NCBI RefSeq assembly: GCF_030811685.1
Contig: NZ_JAUSRF010000004.1
Span: 327,284 to 391,283, forward strand
Origin: Neorhizobium huautlense
GTDB lineage: Bacteria; Pseudomonadota; Alphaproteobacteria; Rhizobiales; Rhizobiaceae
Length of the DNA: 64,000 nucleotides
Direction: 5' to 3'
Positions 28,216 through 38,358 of this stretch are shown here, piece by piece. The notes beneath the pieces were generated by a model that ran no database searches, was not told the DNA's origin, and saw nothing but the letters and a program-made list of their open reading frames with translations. The position numbers were made by a program, and so were the translations under genes. How positions within the stretch are numbered: the first letter of the stretch is position 1; the number at the start of each line of letters is the position of its first letter.

Positions 28216-29037
28216 TCACCAGAGGTCGGCGTGGCGGTTCACATCCTTGTAAAGCAGGTAGCGGAAACGGCCCGGACCACCGGCATAACAGGCCTGCGGG
28301 CAATAGGCGCGCAGCCACATGAAATCCCCGGCTTCCACCTCGACCCAATCGGAATTGAGCCGATAGACCGCCTTGCCCTCCAGCACATAAAGCCCGTGCT
28401 CCATGATATGGGTTTCCATGAAGGGAATGGTGGCACCCGGCTCGAAGGTGACGATGTTGAGGTGCATGTCGTAACGCACGTCGGAGGGATCGATAAAACG
28501 GGTCGTTGCCCAGCGGCCATCGGTATCCGGCATGGCCGACATTTCGCAATCGTCTTCATGGGTAAAGATTGCGGGCGGCAGTTCCAGCCCCTCCACCACC
28601 TTGAAGACCTTTCGCACCCAGTGGAAGCGCACGGCCTCCGCGCCATCATTGGAGATCGTCCACTCTGATCCGGCCGGCAGATAGGCAAACGAGCCCGTCT
28701 TCAACACATGCTTTTCGCCATCGAGCGTAATCGTCACGCCCCCGGCCACGACAAAGATCGCCGCTTGAGCCCGCGCATCCGGCTCCGGCCGCACGCTGCC
28801 GCCACCCGGCAGAACCTCAACGATATATTGCGAAAACGTCTCGGAAAAACCGGTCATCGGCCGCGCCAGAATCCACGCCCGCGTCTTTTCCCAGTGCGGC
28901 AGAACCGAGGTCACGATGTCGCTCATGACAGTCTTCGGAATGACGGCGTAGGCCGTGGTGAAAACTGCTTTGCTGGACAGCGTCTGCGTCTGCGGCGGCA
29001 GGCCGCCCAAGGCGGAAAAATAGCTGGAAGATGTCAT
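28216..29037 (-). CDS. allE: (S)-ureidoglycine aminohydrolase (AllE/YlbA-type bicupin)
   Basis: 273 residues from MTSSSYFSALGG (ATG with AAGGG eight bases ahead; a GTG three codons upstream is possible). Two cupin domains: the first about 60-140 (PEPDARAQAAIFVVAGGVTI), the second about 190-265 with the metal ligands in EPGATIPFMETHIMEHGLYV and in DFMWLRAYCPQACYAGG. This fits Mn-dependent (S)-ureidoglycine aminohydrolase, which releases ammonia from ureidoglycine in purine (allantoin) catabolism. No other allantoin gene is in the window, so the rest of the pathway must lie elsewhere or the enzyme acts on another ureide. Confidence 0.85.
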   Translation of the reverse strand: MTSSSYFSALGGLPPQTQTLSSKAVFTTAYAVIPKTVMSDIVTSVLPHWEKTRAWILARPMTGFSETFSQYIVEVLPGGGSVRPEPDARAQAAIFVVAGGVTITLDGEKHVLKTGSFAYLPAGSEWTISNDGAEAVRFHWVRKVFKVVEGLELPPAIFTHEDDCEMSAMPDTDGRWATTRFIDPSDVRYDMHLNIVTFEPGATIPFMETHIMEHGLYVLEGKAVYRLNSDWVEVEAGDFMWLRAYCPQACYAGGPGRFRYLLYKDVNRHADLW

Positions 29038-29120
29038 GCACTGCACCCTTGGCTGTTGAAGCTCAAGGTGTAAGCATCACGCTCGGGTCAGGCAATGGGG
29101 TATTCAGCGCAGATCGCGGC

Positions 29121-29396
29121 TCAGCAAAGGTCCCAGATCGGTCCCTTGACCACATGTTTCGGCACGTCGCGAACGGCTTCGCGCGGCGGCGGCACATGAA
29201 TGTCGCCAGCCCCGATCATCCTGTAGAACTGGTCGACCCGACGGCGCTGCAGGCTTTCGATTTCCGTTACGCGATAATGGTCGGCAGCCGACATCAGGAA
29301 CTTCGCAAATTCCGGCGTCTCGATGCCATCCGCCTTGCGCATCAGCGCGATCAGCGGATCATGGACTGCCTGACAAAGCGTAAGGTCTCGGGACAT
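29121..29396 (-). CDS. Conserved-looking small protein, unknown function
   Basis: 91 residues from MSRDLTLCQAVHDPLIALMR; AAAGGAGC lies seven bases ahead of this ATG, whereas the longer frame to 29570 has an implausible Cys/His-rich beginning. Mostly helical (HDPLIALMRKADGIETPEFA, FAKFLMSAADHYRVTEIE), ending in a Pro-rich tail. No signal peptide or known motif. The coding composition fits its neighbours, so I accept it as a gene without a function. Confidence 0.65.
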   Translation of the reverse strand: MSRDLTLCQAVHDPLIALMRKADGIETPEFAKFLMSAADHYRVTEIESLQRRRVDQFYRMIGAGDIHVPPPREAVRDVPKHVVKGPIWDLC

Positions 29397-29646
29397 CGGT
29401 TGGGCTCCTTTGCGCCGCCCAATACACGTGTCATGCGACAACTTTATTTCAGTTTCCCCGTTTTTGATGGGAAGCCTGCTTTTCCCGCAAAATCCGCAGA
29501 AATGTGCGCAGATGACGGTTCCATGACGAAAATGGAAGGAAACTGGAAACCCCTGTAATTTGACTGACAAGCAAGCTCGCTAAGACGCCGCTCAACGAAT
29601 GCGTGGCGCCATGAAGGCCGCCCGCCGAAATGTTGGAGCCTGCCCC

Positions 29647-30506
29647 ATGAAAATCATCCAGATCACCGACACGCACTTGAGCCCCATGAAGCCGCATTTC
29701 AACGGCAACTGGGCGCCACTGCTGCAGTGGATCGAAGCCGAAGAGCCGGATCTCATCATCCATACCGGCGACCTCTCGGTGGATGGCGCGGACCATGCCA
29801 ACGATCTTTCCTTCTCCATGGACCTGATGCGCGAAGTGTCGGCTCCAATGCTGATCCTTCCCGGCAATCACGATGTCGGCCACCTGCCCGGCTCGCCGCA
29901 GCCCGTCAACGAGGAACGCCTCAACCGTTGGCGCGACATGGTCGGCCGCGATTACTGGTTCCACGATGCCCATACCGACAACGGCAACTGGCGTTTCGTC
30001 GGCCTCAACGCGCTCCTGTTTGGTCAGGGCGATGATGCGGACGGCACGGAAGAAGAAGCCCAGTTCGTCTGGCTGAAGGAAGTGCTGGAAAACCGCGGCG
30101 ACCGCCGCGTCGCCATGTTCTCCCACAAGCCGCTGTTTGTCGACGAACCGCAGGAAGGCGACACCGGTTACTGGGGCCTGCGCCCGGCCCAGCGCGGCCG
30201 CATGTTTGATCTGATCGCCGCCCATGACGTTGCACTGTTCGCCAGCGGCCACCTGCACTGGGCATGGGAAGGCAAGTTCGAGAACACTTCGCTCATCTGG
30301 GGGCCCGCCGCCGCCTTTATCATCGACACGCTGGAGCGCGAAATGCCAGGCGAGCGCTTGGTCGGCGCCGTCGTCCACGAGTTCGGCGAAACGGTCAAGA
30401 GCACCATCGTCGCCGTTCCGGGCATGGTCGCCCATGTCATCGATGACATCATCGAGGAAGTCTATCCGCAAAGCGCCAAGAACAAAGAAGCTGCGGAGGC
30501 CGCCGA

Positions 30507-30510
<4 letters not shown>
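29647..30510 (+). CDS. Calcineurin-like metallophosphoesterase (CpdA-type phosphodiesterase)
   Basis: 287 residues from MKIIQITDTHLSP. All five metallophosphoesterase blocks are visible: D-x-H in ITDTHLS (about 7-9), GD in IIHTGDLSVDGADH (about 42), GNHD in LPGNHDVGH (about 77), H in MFSHKPLF (about 160) and GHxH in SGHLHWAWEG (about 200). This is the class III phosphodiesterase pattern of CpdA and GpdQ, which cleave cAMP or glycerophosphodiesters. No signal peptide, so it is cytoplasmic. Its stop overlaps the ABC ATPase start (ATGA at 30507), so it is the first cistron of an importer operon. That coupling suggests it hydrolyses the imported compound. Confidence 0.9.
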
Positions 30511-31662
<1,152 letters not shown>

Positions 31663-31670
<8 letters not shown>

Positions 31671-32595
31671 CATGACCGCCATCTCCCTGCCCGTCGAGAA
31701 ATCACGCCCGATCGTCAACGTCAGCGAACGTCACGAAGCCCGCGTTGCATGGATGCTCGCCGCACCGGCGATGATCCTGATCGTGCTGTTCATCCTCGCC
31801 CCGGTCGTCGCCGTCATCACGCTCGGTTTCACCGATTTCGAACTGGGTTACAGCACCTTCAAGTTTGTCGGGTTCGAAAACTACGCCGAACTGATGGGCG
31901 ACCGCACCTTCCGCCAGTCGCTGTGGAACACCGCCGTGTATACCGCGATCGTCGCGCCCGCCTCGATCCTGCTCGGCCTCGGTGTGGCGCTGCTGATCGA
32001 AAGCGAAACCGTCGGCCGTTCCTTTTTTCGCACGGCCTATTTTCTGCCGGTCGCCTCGCTGCTCGTCGCCATGGCCACAGTCTGGCAATACCTGCTGCAC
32101 CCGACCATCGGCCCGGTCAACAGCCTGCTCAACCTGATCGGCCTGCCCGGCCCCAACTGGCTCGGCTCCGCCGGCACCGTTCTCTACAGCCTGTCGATGA
32201 TCGGCGTCTGGCAGACGGTCGGCTTCAACATGATCCTGTTTTTGGCCGGCCTCACCGCCATCCCGCGCGACCTGTATTCCGCCGCCGAAATCGATGGCGC
32301 AAAGTCCCCGATCGACCGGTTCTTCCTCGTCACGCTGCCCATGCTCGGCCCGACCACGGTCTTCGTCACCACGATCAGCATCATCAACGCGGTCAAAGTG
32401 TTCGAAACGGTAAAAACGCTCACCGAAGGCGGCCCCAACAAGGCATCCGAAGTGCTGCTTTTCACCATCTACCAGGAAGGCTTTGTCTACCTGCGCGTCG
32501 GTTACGCCTCGGCCATGACCGTCGTCTTCCTCGCCGTGCTGGTGGTGATGATGTTCGCGCAATACCGCCTCGTCGACCGGAAGGTACATTACTGA
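31663..32595 (+). CDS. ABC importer permease, UgpA/MalF type
   Basis: 310 residues, six membrane helices, the first at about 30-52. The BPD-type EAA loop is LYSAAEIDGAKSPIDRFFLV (about 204-223). NAVKVFETVKTLTEGGPNKA (about 245-264) is the usual MalF/UgpA region close to the C-terminus. It shares one base of its stop with the second permease start (TGATG at 32593-32597), so the two are translationally coupled. Confidence 0.93.
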
Positions 32596-33428
32596 TGACC
32601 AACACCCTTTCCTTCGGTCGGGCCTTCCGCCTCACGCTCCTGTCGCTCGGCGCGCTGATCTTCCTCGCGCCCTACATCTTCATGATCTCCACCGCCGGCA
32701 AGGGCCAGAGCGAGATCTTCACCTCGTCGCTGTCGCTGATCCCGACGCAGTTCTTCTACCTCGAGAATTTCGCCAAGGCTTTTGGCCGCGTCTCGATGGG
32801 CCAGCTGCTCTGGAACGGCGTCATCGTCTGCGGCCTGATCTTTGTCATTCAGGTGATCATCGCCATTCCTTGCGCCTATGCCATGGCCAAGCTGAAATTC
32901 GGCGCTGCCCGCCTGCTGATGGCACTGGTCATGCTCGGCCTTCTGGTGCCGATCCATGCCACCTCGCTGCCGCTCTACGTCGCTTTCGACAGCGCCGCCC
33001 TGCTCAACAGCTATACGGCTCTCGTCGCTCCGTTCTCGATCTCGGTGTTTGCGATCTTCCTGTTCCTGCAGTTTTTCCGCGCCATGCCGGACGACCTCAT
33101 CCACGCCGCCCGTCTGGACGGCATGTCGGAACTCGGCATCGTCATGCGCGTCATCGTTCCCAATGCCTGGCCGGCAATCACCGCCTTTGCGATCTTTTCT
33201 GTAGTGGCGCACTGGAACGACCTCTACTGGCCGCTGATCGTCGTCTCCAACCAGGCCTATGCCACCCCGCCGCTCGGCCTGTTGTTCTTCCGGGCAGCCG
33301 AAGCCGGCGACGACTACGGCGCGCTGATGGCCGCCACCCTGATCATCACCCTTCCCCTCGTTGCGGCATTCCTTCTCGCACAAAAACGCTTCGTCGAGGG
33401 CATCACCATGACCGGTCTCAAGGGATAA
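32595..33428 (+). CDS. ABC importer permease, UgpE/MalG type
   Basis: 277 residues from MTNTLSFGRAF. Six membrane helices; the EAA loop is LIHAARLDGMSELGIVMRVI (about 167-186) and the protein ends in RFVEGITMTGLKG, the standard MalG/UgpE ending. The gene starts at the overlap with the first permease and is followed after 51 bp by the binding-protein gene. Confidence 0.93.
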   Translation: MTNTLSFGRAFRLTLLSLGALIFLAPYIFMISTAGKGQSEIFTSSLSLIPTQFFYLENFAKAFGRVSMGQLLWNGVIVCGLIFVIQVIIAIPCAYAMAKLKFGAARLLMALVMLGLLVPIHATSLPLYVAFDSAALLNSYTALVAPFSISVFAIFLFLQFFRAMPDDLIHAARLDGMSELGIVMRVIVPNAWPAITAFAIFSVVAHWNDLYWPLIVVSNQAYATPPLGLLFFRAAEAGDDYGALMAATLIITLPLVAAFLLAQKRFVEGITMTGLKG

Positions 33429-33479
33429 CTCCGAGAACTGGTCGCCAACCTCCCGCCCATCCTCCCAAGGAGAAATGCA

Positions 33480-34748
33480 GTGAAGCATTTTGCAAAACTT
33501 CTCTCGGCAGCCGCCATCACCATGGCAGCAGCTTTCCCGGCTCACGCCGAAACCACGCTGACCGTTCATTACCCGATGCCGGGCTTCTTCAAGGACGTCA
33601 TGGACAAGGTGTCCAAGAAGTTCATGGAAGAAAACCCGGACATCAAGATCGAGTTCGCCAACCCGTCGCCGACCTATGAGGAAGGCATCCAGACGATCAT
33701 GCGCCAGGCCGGCACGTCCGAAATGCCGGACCTGACCTTCATCGGCCTCAACCGTCTGCGCATGGCCGACGAGCGTTCGATCCCGGTCGATCTCGCGCCG
33801 TTCATGGCCAAGGACAAGGCCTCGATGGCCGAACAGGGCTTTTCGGACACGATCCTGAAGCTCGCTCAGGTCAACGGCAAGCAGGTCGGCCTCGCTTTCG
33901 CAACGTCGAACCCAATCATGTACTACAACGCCGATCTGGTGAAAGCCGCTGGTGGCAACCCCGACCAACCGCCGAAGACATGGGACGAAGTGATCGCTCT
34001 CGGCGCCAAGATCAAGGCGCTCGGCAACGGCGTCGACTCGGTCGATTTCCGCTGGCAGGGTGACGACTGGATGTTCTCCGCGCTGCTGTTCGGCGCCGGC
34101 GGCACCATGCTGTCGGAAGACGAAAGCAAGGTCGCCTTCAACGGTCCTGAAGGCCAGAAGGCTTTTGCCGTCCTTGACCGTCTGGTCAAGGAAGCCGGCA
34201 TGCCGGTCTTCACCAAGGCTGCCGGTGAGCAGGCTTTTGTCGCCGGCAAGGTCGGCTTTGCCTTCCAGACCACCGGTGCTCTCGCCAACACCATCAAGAA
34301 CGTTGGCGGCAAGTTCGACCTGCGCACTGCCGAAATCCCGCTTCTCGACCCGGTCAACGGCAAGCTGCCGACCGGCGGCAACGCCGTCGTCATCCTGACC
34401 AAGGACGAAGCCAAGCAGGACGCCGCCTGGAAGTTCGCCAAGTTCGCAGCCGGCCCTTACGGCGCCTCGGTTGTCGTTCCCGGCACCGGTTACGTGCCGA
34501 ACAACGAACTGGCCGCCAAGTCGCCGGAATATCTCGGTGATTTCTACGCCAGGAACCCGCTGTTCCAGGCCGGTCTCAAGCAGATGCCGCGCATGATCCC
34601 GTGGTACGCCTTCCCGGGCTCCAACGGTGTCCGCGTCACCCAGACGATCGTCGACAATTCCTCGCGCGTCGTTGACCAGTCGGCCAAGCCGGAAGAAGCG
34701 CTGGAAGATGCCGCCAAGGAAGTGAAGCGCCTGCTGCCACGCAGCTAA
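33480..34748 (+). CDS. ABC importer extracellular solute-binding protein (family 1, UgpB-like)
   Basis: 422 residues from a GTG start with AAGGAG about eight bases ahead. Signal peptide (HFAKLLSAAAITMAAAFPAHA). The mature part shows VSKKFMEENPDIKIEF (about 43-58), EMPDLTFIGLNRLRMADE, TSNPIMYYNADLVKAAGG (about 142-159) and a late WYAFPGSNGVRVTQTIVDN that resembles the C-terminal region of UgpB, the sn-glycerol-3-phosphate and glycerophosphodiester binder. The substrate is therefore more likely a phosphorylated or phosphodiester compound than a plain sugar, but this is inference. Last gene of a five-gene operon, followed by a shared terminator. Confidence 0.9.
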   Translation: MKHFAKLLSAAAITMAAAFPAHAETTLTVHYPMPGFFKDVMDKVSKKFMEENPDIKIEFANPSPTYEEGIQTIMRQAGTSEMPDLTFIGLNRLRMADERSIPVDLAPFMAKDKASMAEQGFSDTILKLAQVNGKQVGLAFATSNPIMYYNADLVKAAGGNPDQPPKTWDEVIALGAKIKALGNGVDSVDFRWQGDDWMFSALLFGAGGTMLSEDESKVAFNGPEGQKAFAVLDRLVKEAGMPVFTKAAGEQAFVAGKVGFAFQTTGALANTIKNVGGKFDLRTAEIPLLDPVNGKLPTGGNAVVILTKDEAKQDAAWKFAKFAAGPYGASVVVPGTGYVPNNELAAKSPEYLGDFYARNPLFQAGLKQMPRMIPWYAFPGSNGVRVTQTIVDNSSRVVDQSAKPEEALEDAAKEVKRLLPRS

Positions 34749-34762
34749 AACTCTTCATCTCG

Positions 34763-34799
34763 AAAAAACCGCCGCACGAGCAATCGTGCGGCGGTTTTC
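34763..34799. terminator. Bidirectional terminator between the importer operon and the LacI gene
   Basis: AAAAAACCGCCGCACGA and TCGTGCGGCGGTTTTCTT form a long GC-rich stem around a GCAA tetraloop, with A- and T-runs on either side. It can stop both converging transcripts. Confidence 0.93.
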
Positions 34800-34809
34800 T
34801 TTTGAAAAA

Positions 34810-35787
34810 TCAGATCGCCCGGACCGTGCCGCCCGGCCGCATCGTGAACGGCACGTCGAGATGCCGCGCCGGCGCGTGGTTTTCCGCGATATCGAGCAGC
34901 AGCGAGGCGGCAGCCGCCCCCATGCTGACATCCGGCATTTCGATCGTCGTCAGAACCGGATCGATCAGCCGGCCGATGGAAATGCCATCGAAACCCGCAA
35001 CCGACACATCGCCCGGCACCGAAAGCCCTTCACGCTTCAAGGCCCCAATGACACCGAGCGCCAAAAGGTCGTTGGACGCAATGATCGCCGTCGGCTGCGT
35101 CAGCCGAAGCGCCTCGCCGAGATCGAGCCGGTCATATTCGGTAAAATCAATCTCCAGCGCCGGGATCGGCTCCAGCCCCGCCTGCCGCATCGCTTCAACA
35201 TGGCCCTCATAACGATGACGCGCCCGGTCGGATGCCGCGAAACTGCCGGATACGAACAGGATGCGGCTATGCCCATGCGCGATCATGTGCCGCGTGATCA
35301 TCCGGCTCGCCGCAAAATTATCGACCGTGACCGCCGCCGTAAACGCAGCCGTCGGGCGATTGTGCATCAGCACCGTCGGCGGCATGTCGGTTATCGGCAG
35401 CCGATAGCTTGCGGCATCACACAGCGTCAGGATCAGCCCGGTCGGCCGTTCGTTCAGAAGTGCCGCAATGGCATTCGCCTCCTGCGCCGGATCGTAGTTC
35501 GATTGCGCGATCAGCACGCCATGTCCCGCCACCAGCATACGGTTCTGGATGATGGAAACCGATGTGGCGAAAACCGGATTGGTGATGCTGGGGATGAGCA
35601 GGCCGACGACCGGTCGCCGCGCCGCCCTGCCCGCCGCAACCACGGAGGCCCGATAGCCAAGCTCGGCCGCCGCCTTGGCGACCCGCCGCCGCGCGCTGTC
35701 GCTGACGGCACCCTTGTCGGTCAGGGCACGGCTGGCGGTTGCCACCGAACAGCCCGCGCGTTTCGCGACCTCTTCCAATGTTGCCAT
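34810..35787 (-). CDS. LacI-family transcriptional regulator
   Basis: 325 residues from MATLEEVAKRAGCSVATASR; a GGAG lies about 10 bases ahead. The LacI DNA-binding domain is complete (helix-turn-helix about 3-22, hinge about 45-58) and is followed by a sugar-binding-like effector domain starting VVGLLIPSITNPVFATSVS. IIASNDLLALGVIGALKREG and GDVSVAGFDGISIGRLIDP are standard. It converges on the importer operon, which it probably represses. I could not identify the operator near 29.6 kb. Confidence 0.92.
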   Translation of the reverse strand: MATLEEVAKRAGCSVATASRALTDKGAVSDSARRRVAKAAAELGYRASVVAAGRAARRPVVGLLIPSITNPVFATSVSIIQNRMLVAGHGVLIAQSNYDPAQEANAIAALLNERPTGLILTLCDAASYRLPITDMPPTVLMHNRPTAAFTAAVTVDNFAASRMITRHMIAHGHSRILFVSGSFAASDRARHRYEGHVEAMRQAGLEPIPALEIDFTEYDRLDLGEALRLTQPTAIIASNDLLALGVIGALKREGLSVPGDVSVAGFDGISIGRLIDPVLTTIEMPDVSMGAAAASLLLDIAENHAPARHLDVPFTMRPGGTVRAI

Positions 35788-35867
35788 GCTTTTCCGCTCC
35801 GTCCGTTGCCTCCCGGCGCGGGACATTTATGAAGATTGCGCGACAGTTTTACGACAGCGCCAAAAAC

Positions 35868-36077
35868 TCAATCCTTCGGCATGATCGCATAAAGCCGGAA
35901 GAACCGTGCTGCCCTGCGTTTTTCATCGGGATCGCGCCGTACGCTTTCCCAGGCCATCAGCAGGGCCTCATGCAGGGCGAGCCCCACAAGATGGGCCACG
36001 ACACTGCGCTCGTCGATAGTACAAATCTCGTCCCGGATCTTCTTCAAACCGGCCACCACGCTTTCGATATCATGCAT
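35868..36077 (-). CDS. Small hypothetical protein
   Basis: 69 residues, mostly helical (MHDIESVVAGLKKIRDEICT, then VVAHLVGLALHEALLMAWES), without cysteine clusters, signal peptide or membrane helix. The start has only a weak GGGGGCTT upstream. It is on the same strand as the LacI gene with an 80-bp gap. It may be real, since composition and the paucity of rare residues look protein-like, but I recognise nothing in it. Confidence 0.45.
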   Translation of the reverse strand: MHDIESVVAGLKKIRDEICTIDERSVVAHLVGLALHEALLMAWESVRRDPDEKRRAARFFRLYAIMPKD

Positions 36078-36318
36078 GTCAGAAGCCCCCGATGTTTTCC
36101 CACATGCGCGAGACTACATGCAATCAAAAGCTGCATTCGGTAGAATTAAATTTAAAGTAAAGCGTTAACGTGAGTCCACGAGGGAGGACCTCACCCGCGC
36201 AAAACGGGGATTGGAAACCCAAAAACTCTGCCGGCGCAAGGACATGACTGGTTTCCGCCATCACGCCTGCCAGAGGCATAAGCCGGACGGACTGCATGAA
36301 CAGCCCGTCCGCCAAAAA

Positions 36319-37077
36319 TCAGTTCTGGTCGATCGCCAGCGTCATGGTGACGGAGATCGAATAGGTATTTTCACCGGCAGCAACCGCAAAGCTGTCGGAC
36401 TCGGCCTTCATCGCCGCCATGCGCGGCATCGGCGATGGCGGCATGAAGCGATCTTCGCCCTCGCTGATATCGACAACCTTGCCGACTTTCACGCCCGCCG
36501 CTTCCGCAAGCGTACGCGCCTTTTCCATGGCCTCCGCCACGGCCTTTTTGCGCGCCTCGGTGCGGGCACCCGACGGATCGTCATTGGTAAAGGTGATCTG
36601 GCCGCCCTGATTGACGCCAAGCTTCACCGATTGATCGATGATGCCACCCAGCGCCTTCAGATCGCGAATCTTGACCGTCACGCCGTTCTGAACCTCGTAA
36701 CCGATGATCTTTGGCGGGTCGATACGACCGTCTTTCGGTTCGTTCTGCTGGTATTGCGGATAGATGGAGAAATTGCTGGTCTGCAAATCCTTCTCTGCAA
36801 TGCCGGCAGTCTTCAGCGCCGCCAGCACCTGGTTCATGGCCGTATTGTTGTCGGCCAGCGCCTTTTCAGCGGTCTCTGCATTGCGCGCCACGGTGAGGTT
36901 GATGATCGCCATATCAGGCGCAACGGATGCTTCACCGGTGCCGGTAACCCGGATGACGGGATCACGCATCGGGCGCTCCTGTGCCGAAACGGAGGTTGCG
37001 GCAAGCGGCATGGCAATGAGGGTAGCGGCGAACAGGGCGGAGAGAGGGCCGGTGGAGCGATAATTGGTACGGCGCAT
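36319..37077 (-). CDS. SIMPL-domain (DUF541) periplasmic protein
   Basis: 252 residues from MRRTNYRSTG; AAGGA lies about nine bases ahead of this ATG. Signal peptide ends about residue 32 (AATSVSAQ). The mature protein begins IRVTGTGEASVAPDMAII, the standard opening of SIMPL/DUF541 proteins, and has EKDLQTSNFSIYPQYQ and ARKKAVAEAMEKARTLAEAA. Family members are periplasmic, some oligomeric; a role in oxidative stress has been suggested for the E. coli homologue YggE. It stands alone next to the tRNA gene. Confidence 0.9.
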   Translation of the reverse strand: MRRTNYRSTGPLSALFAATLIAMPLAATSVSAQERPMRDPVIRVTGTGEASVAPDMAIINLTVARNAETAEKALADNNTAMNQVLAALKTAGIAEKDLQTSNFSIYPQYQQNEPKDGRIDPPKIIGYEVQNGVTVKIRDLKALGGIIDQSVKLGVNQGGQITFTNDDPSGARTEARKKAVAEAMEKARTLAEAAGVKVGKVVDISEGEDRFMPPSPMPRMAAMKAESDSFAVAAGENTYSISVTMTLAIDQN

Positions 37078-37237
37078 GAAAACGGTCCTTGTCTGAATGA
37101 AAAAGTCTTCGGCCACAACTCAGTGACGATCGATTGTGAACCTATTGCGGCAACGGCTTGTGACGACTGCAGAATTAAGTTAGAGCGTTTTTCGCGGAAG
37201 GCGAACCATTGCGCCACCGCGAGCCGTGTTTACGGCT

Positions 37238-37313
37238 GGACCCGTAGCTCAATGGTTAGAGCCGGCGGCTCATAACCGCTTGGTTGGGGGTTCGAGTCCC
37301 TCCGGGTCTACCA
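37238..37313 (+). tRNA. tRNA with CAU anticodon (elongator Met or Ile2), CCA encoded
   Basis: A full cloverleaf of 76 nt including CCA. The acceptor stem is GGACCCG/CGGGTCT with a G-U pair at position 1-72. The D stem is GCTC/GAGC. The anticodon stem is GGCGG/CCGCT with loop CTCATAA, placing anticodon CAT at 37271-37273. The T arm is GGGGG-TTCGAGT-CCCTC. It is not an initiator tRNA, since it lacks the C1-A72 type mismatch and the three G-C pairs of the initiator anticodon stem. Whether C34 is modified to lysidine (Ile2) cannot be seen in DNA. Confidence 0.95.
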
Positions 37314-37414
37314 ATTTGCCTATATTTCAAAAGGCACTTAGCGTGTGATTAGCCACCTTGAGCCTCCCGGATTATTCCGTTTTTTATGGCGAACCGTTAT
37401 CTGCGCCTCCGCGC

Positions 37415-38263
37415 TCAGTCATCGCCTTCGCTACGGATATCCAGCCGCGTCATATGTCCGCCGGCGACAACATTGAAAAGCTCGATCAATCCGTATTTCT
37501 GGTCAGTGTAGTCATCAATCAGCAGTTCGGTCCGGCCATCACGTCGGCGCGTGAAAATTTCGGCTTCGTTGTCAGCCACTTCACGGTCGAGGTCATCGAC
37601 AGATGTAAAAACACCACCTGCGAAAAGACGCAGAAAGTAATCCTCGATATCGATCGGATCGCCCGCAGGAAAACTTCCACCATCGCTCACAGTGGCGATC
37701 AGCCTGCCGCCCGTGTAGTCCTCACCGATTCCCTTCGCAAAAGGCGCAAAGTCAGGGAAACGTATGCCATCGGCGATAAAATTAAGGACATCCGCCGTTG
37801 CGACGATATCCTGCCCGGCCGCCACGATATCCGAAATGGCGAGTGACGAAACATTTTGTGTGAAACTTACCGGCGCCGGCAATCCATCAGCGTCATCACC
37901 GAGGATAGCTCGCATTGCCTCATATCCTTCCTGACTTGTATGGTGAAGCCGTGCCGTGATGCGAATAGCCGCGACAAGCGCATTGTAATGGATACTTTCG
38001 GACGACACAGTCACCGACATATCACCTGCATCGCTCCAGCGGACCTCCACTTCGGCTGTTTCACGCGTCGAAAACCCGTCCCAGCAGAAAAAGCCGTAGC
38101 GCAATCCCTGCTGGAGTTCAGCAAATGCCTCTTCCAGCACCTCCCGGCGTTCTTCGTCCGGCGCCATGCCCTCCCGGTAGGCAATGTCGAGACGGAAGTG
38201 CCTAAAATACAACGGAATATCGGCATGCGGCAGATGCAAAACGTGTCTAACAAGACCGGACAT
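37415..38263 (-). CDS. Hypothetical protein, unknown family
   Basis: 282 residues from MSGLVRHVLHLPHADIPLYF; GGAG sits six to seven bases ahead of this ATG, which decides the start over the longer frame. It is acidic and soluble, with no signal peptide. RREVLEEAFAELQQGLRYGF (about 38-57) looks helical; the following EVEVRWSDAGDMSVTVSSES is strand-like. I recognise no domain. It lies 101 bp beyond a tRNA gene and next to another unrecognised gene in a stretch of somewhat lower GC, which would fit acquired DNA. Confidence 0.7.
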   Translation of the reverse strand: MSGLVRHVLHLPHADIPLYFRHFRLDIAYREGMAPDEERREVLEEAFAELQQGLRYGFFCWDGFSTRETAEVEVRWSDAGDMSVTVSSESIHYNALVAAIRITARLHHTSQEGYEAMRAILGDDADGLPAPVSFTQNVSSLAISDIVAAGQDIVATADVLNFIADGIRFPDFAPFAKGIGEDYTGGRLIATVSDGGSFPAGDPIDIEDYFLRLFAGGVFTSVDDLDREVADNEAEIFTRRRDGRTELLIDDYTDQKYGLIELFNVVAGGHMTRLDIRSEGDD

Positions 38264-38358
38264 CCGGTTTCTCCAAAAGTATGCATGAAGGCGATCTTTC
38301 TTCGATCGCCATATCACCAGCAAGGATGCAACAAGCAACCGAGATCGATGCAGGCCGT

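Noticed and set aside
31749..32594. Out-of-frame upstream extension of the second importer permease
   Set aside because: It runs through the first permease gene in another frame; the true start is at the TGATG overlap.
36124..36315. 63-codon minus-strand open frame
   Set aside because: No ribosome binding site, no motif and an odd C-terminus; the region is more likely untranslated sequence after the SIMPL gene.
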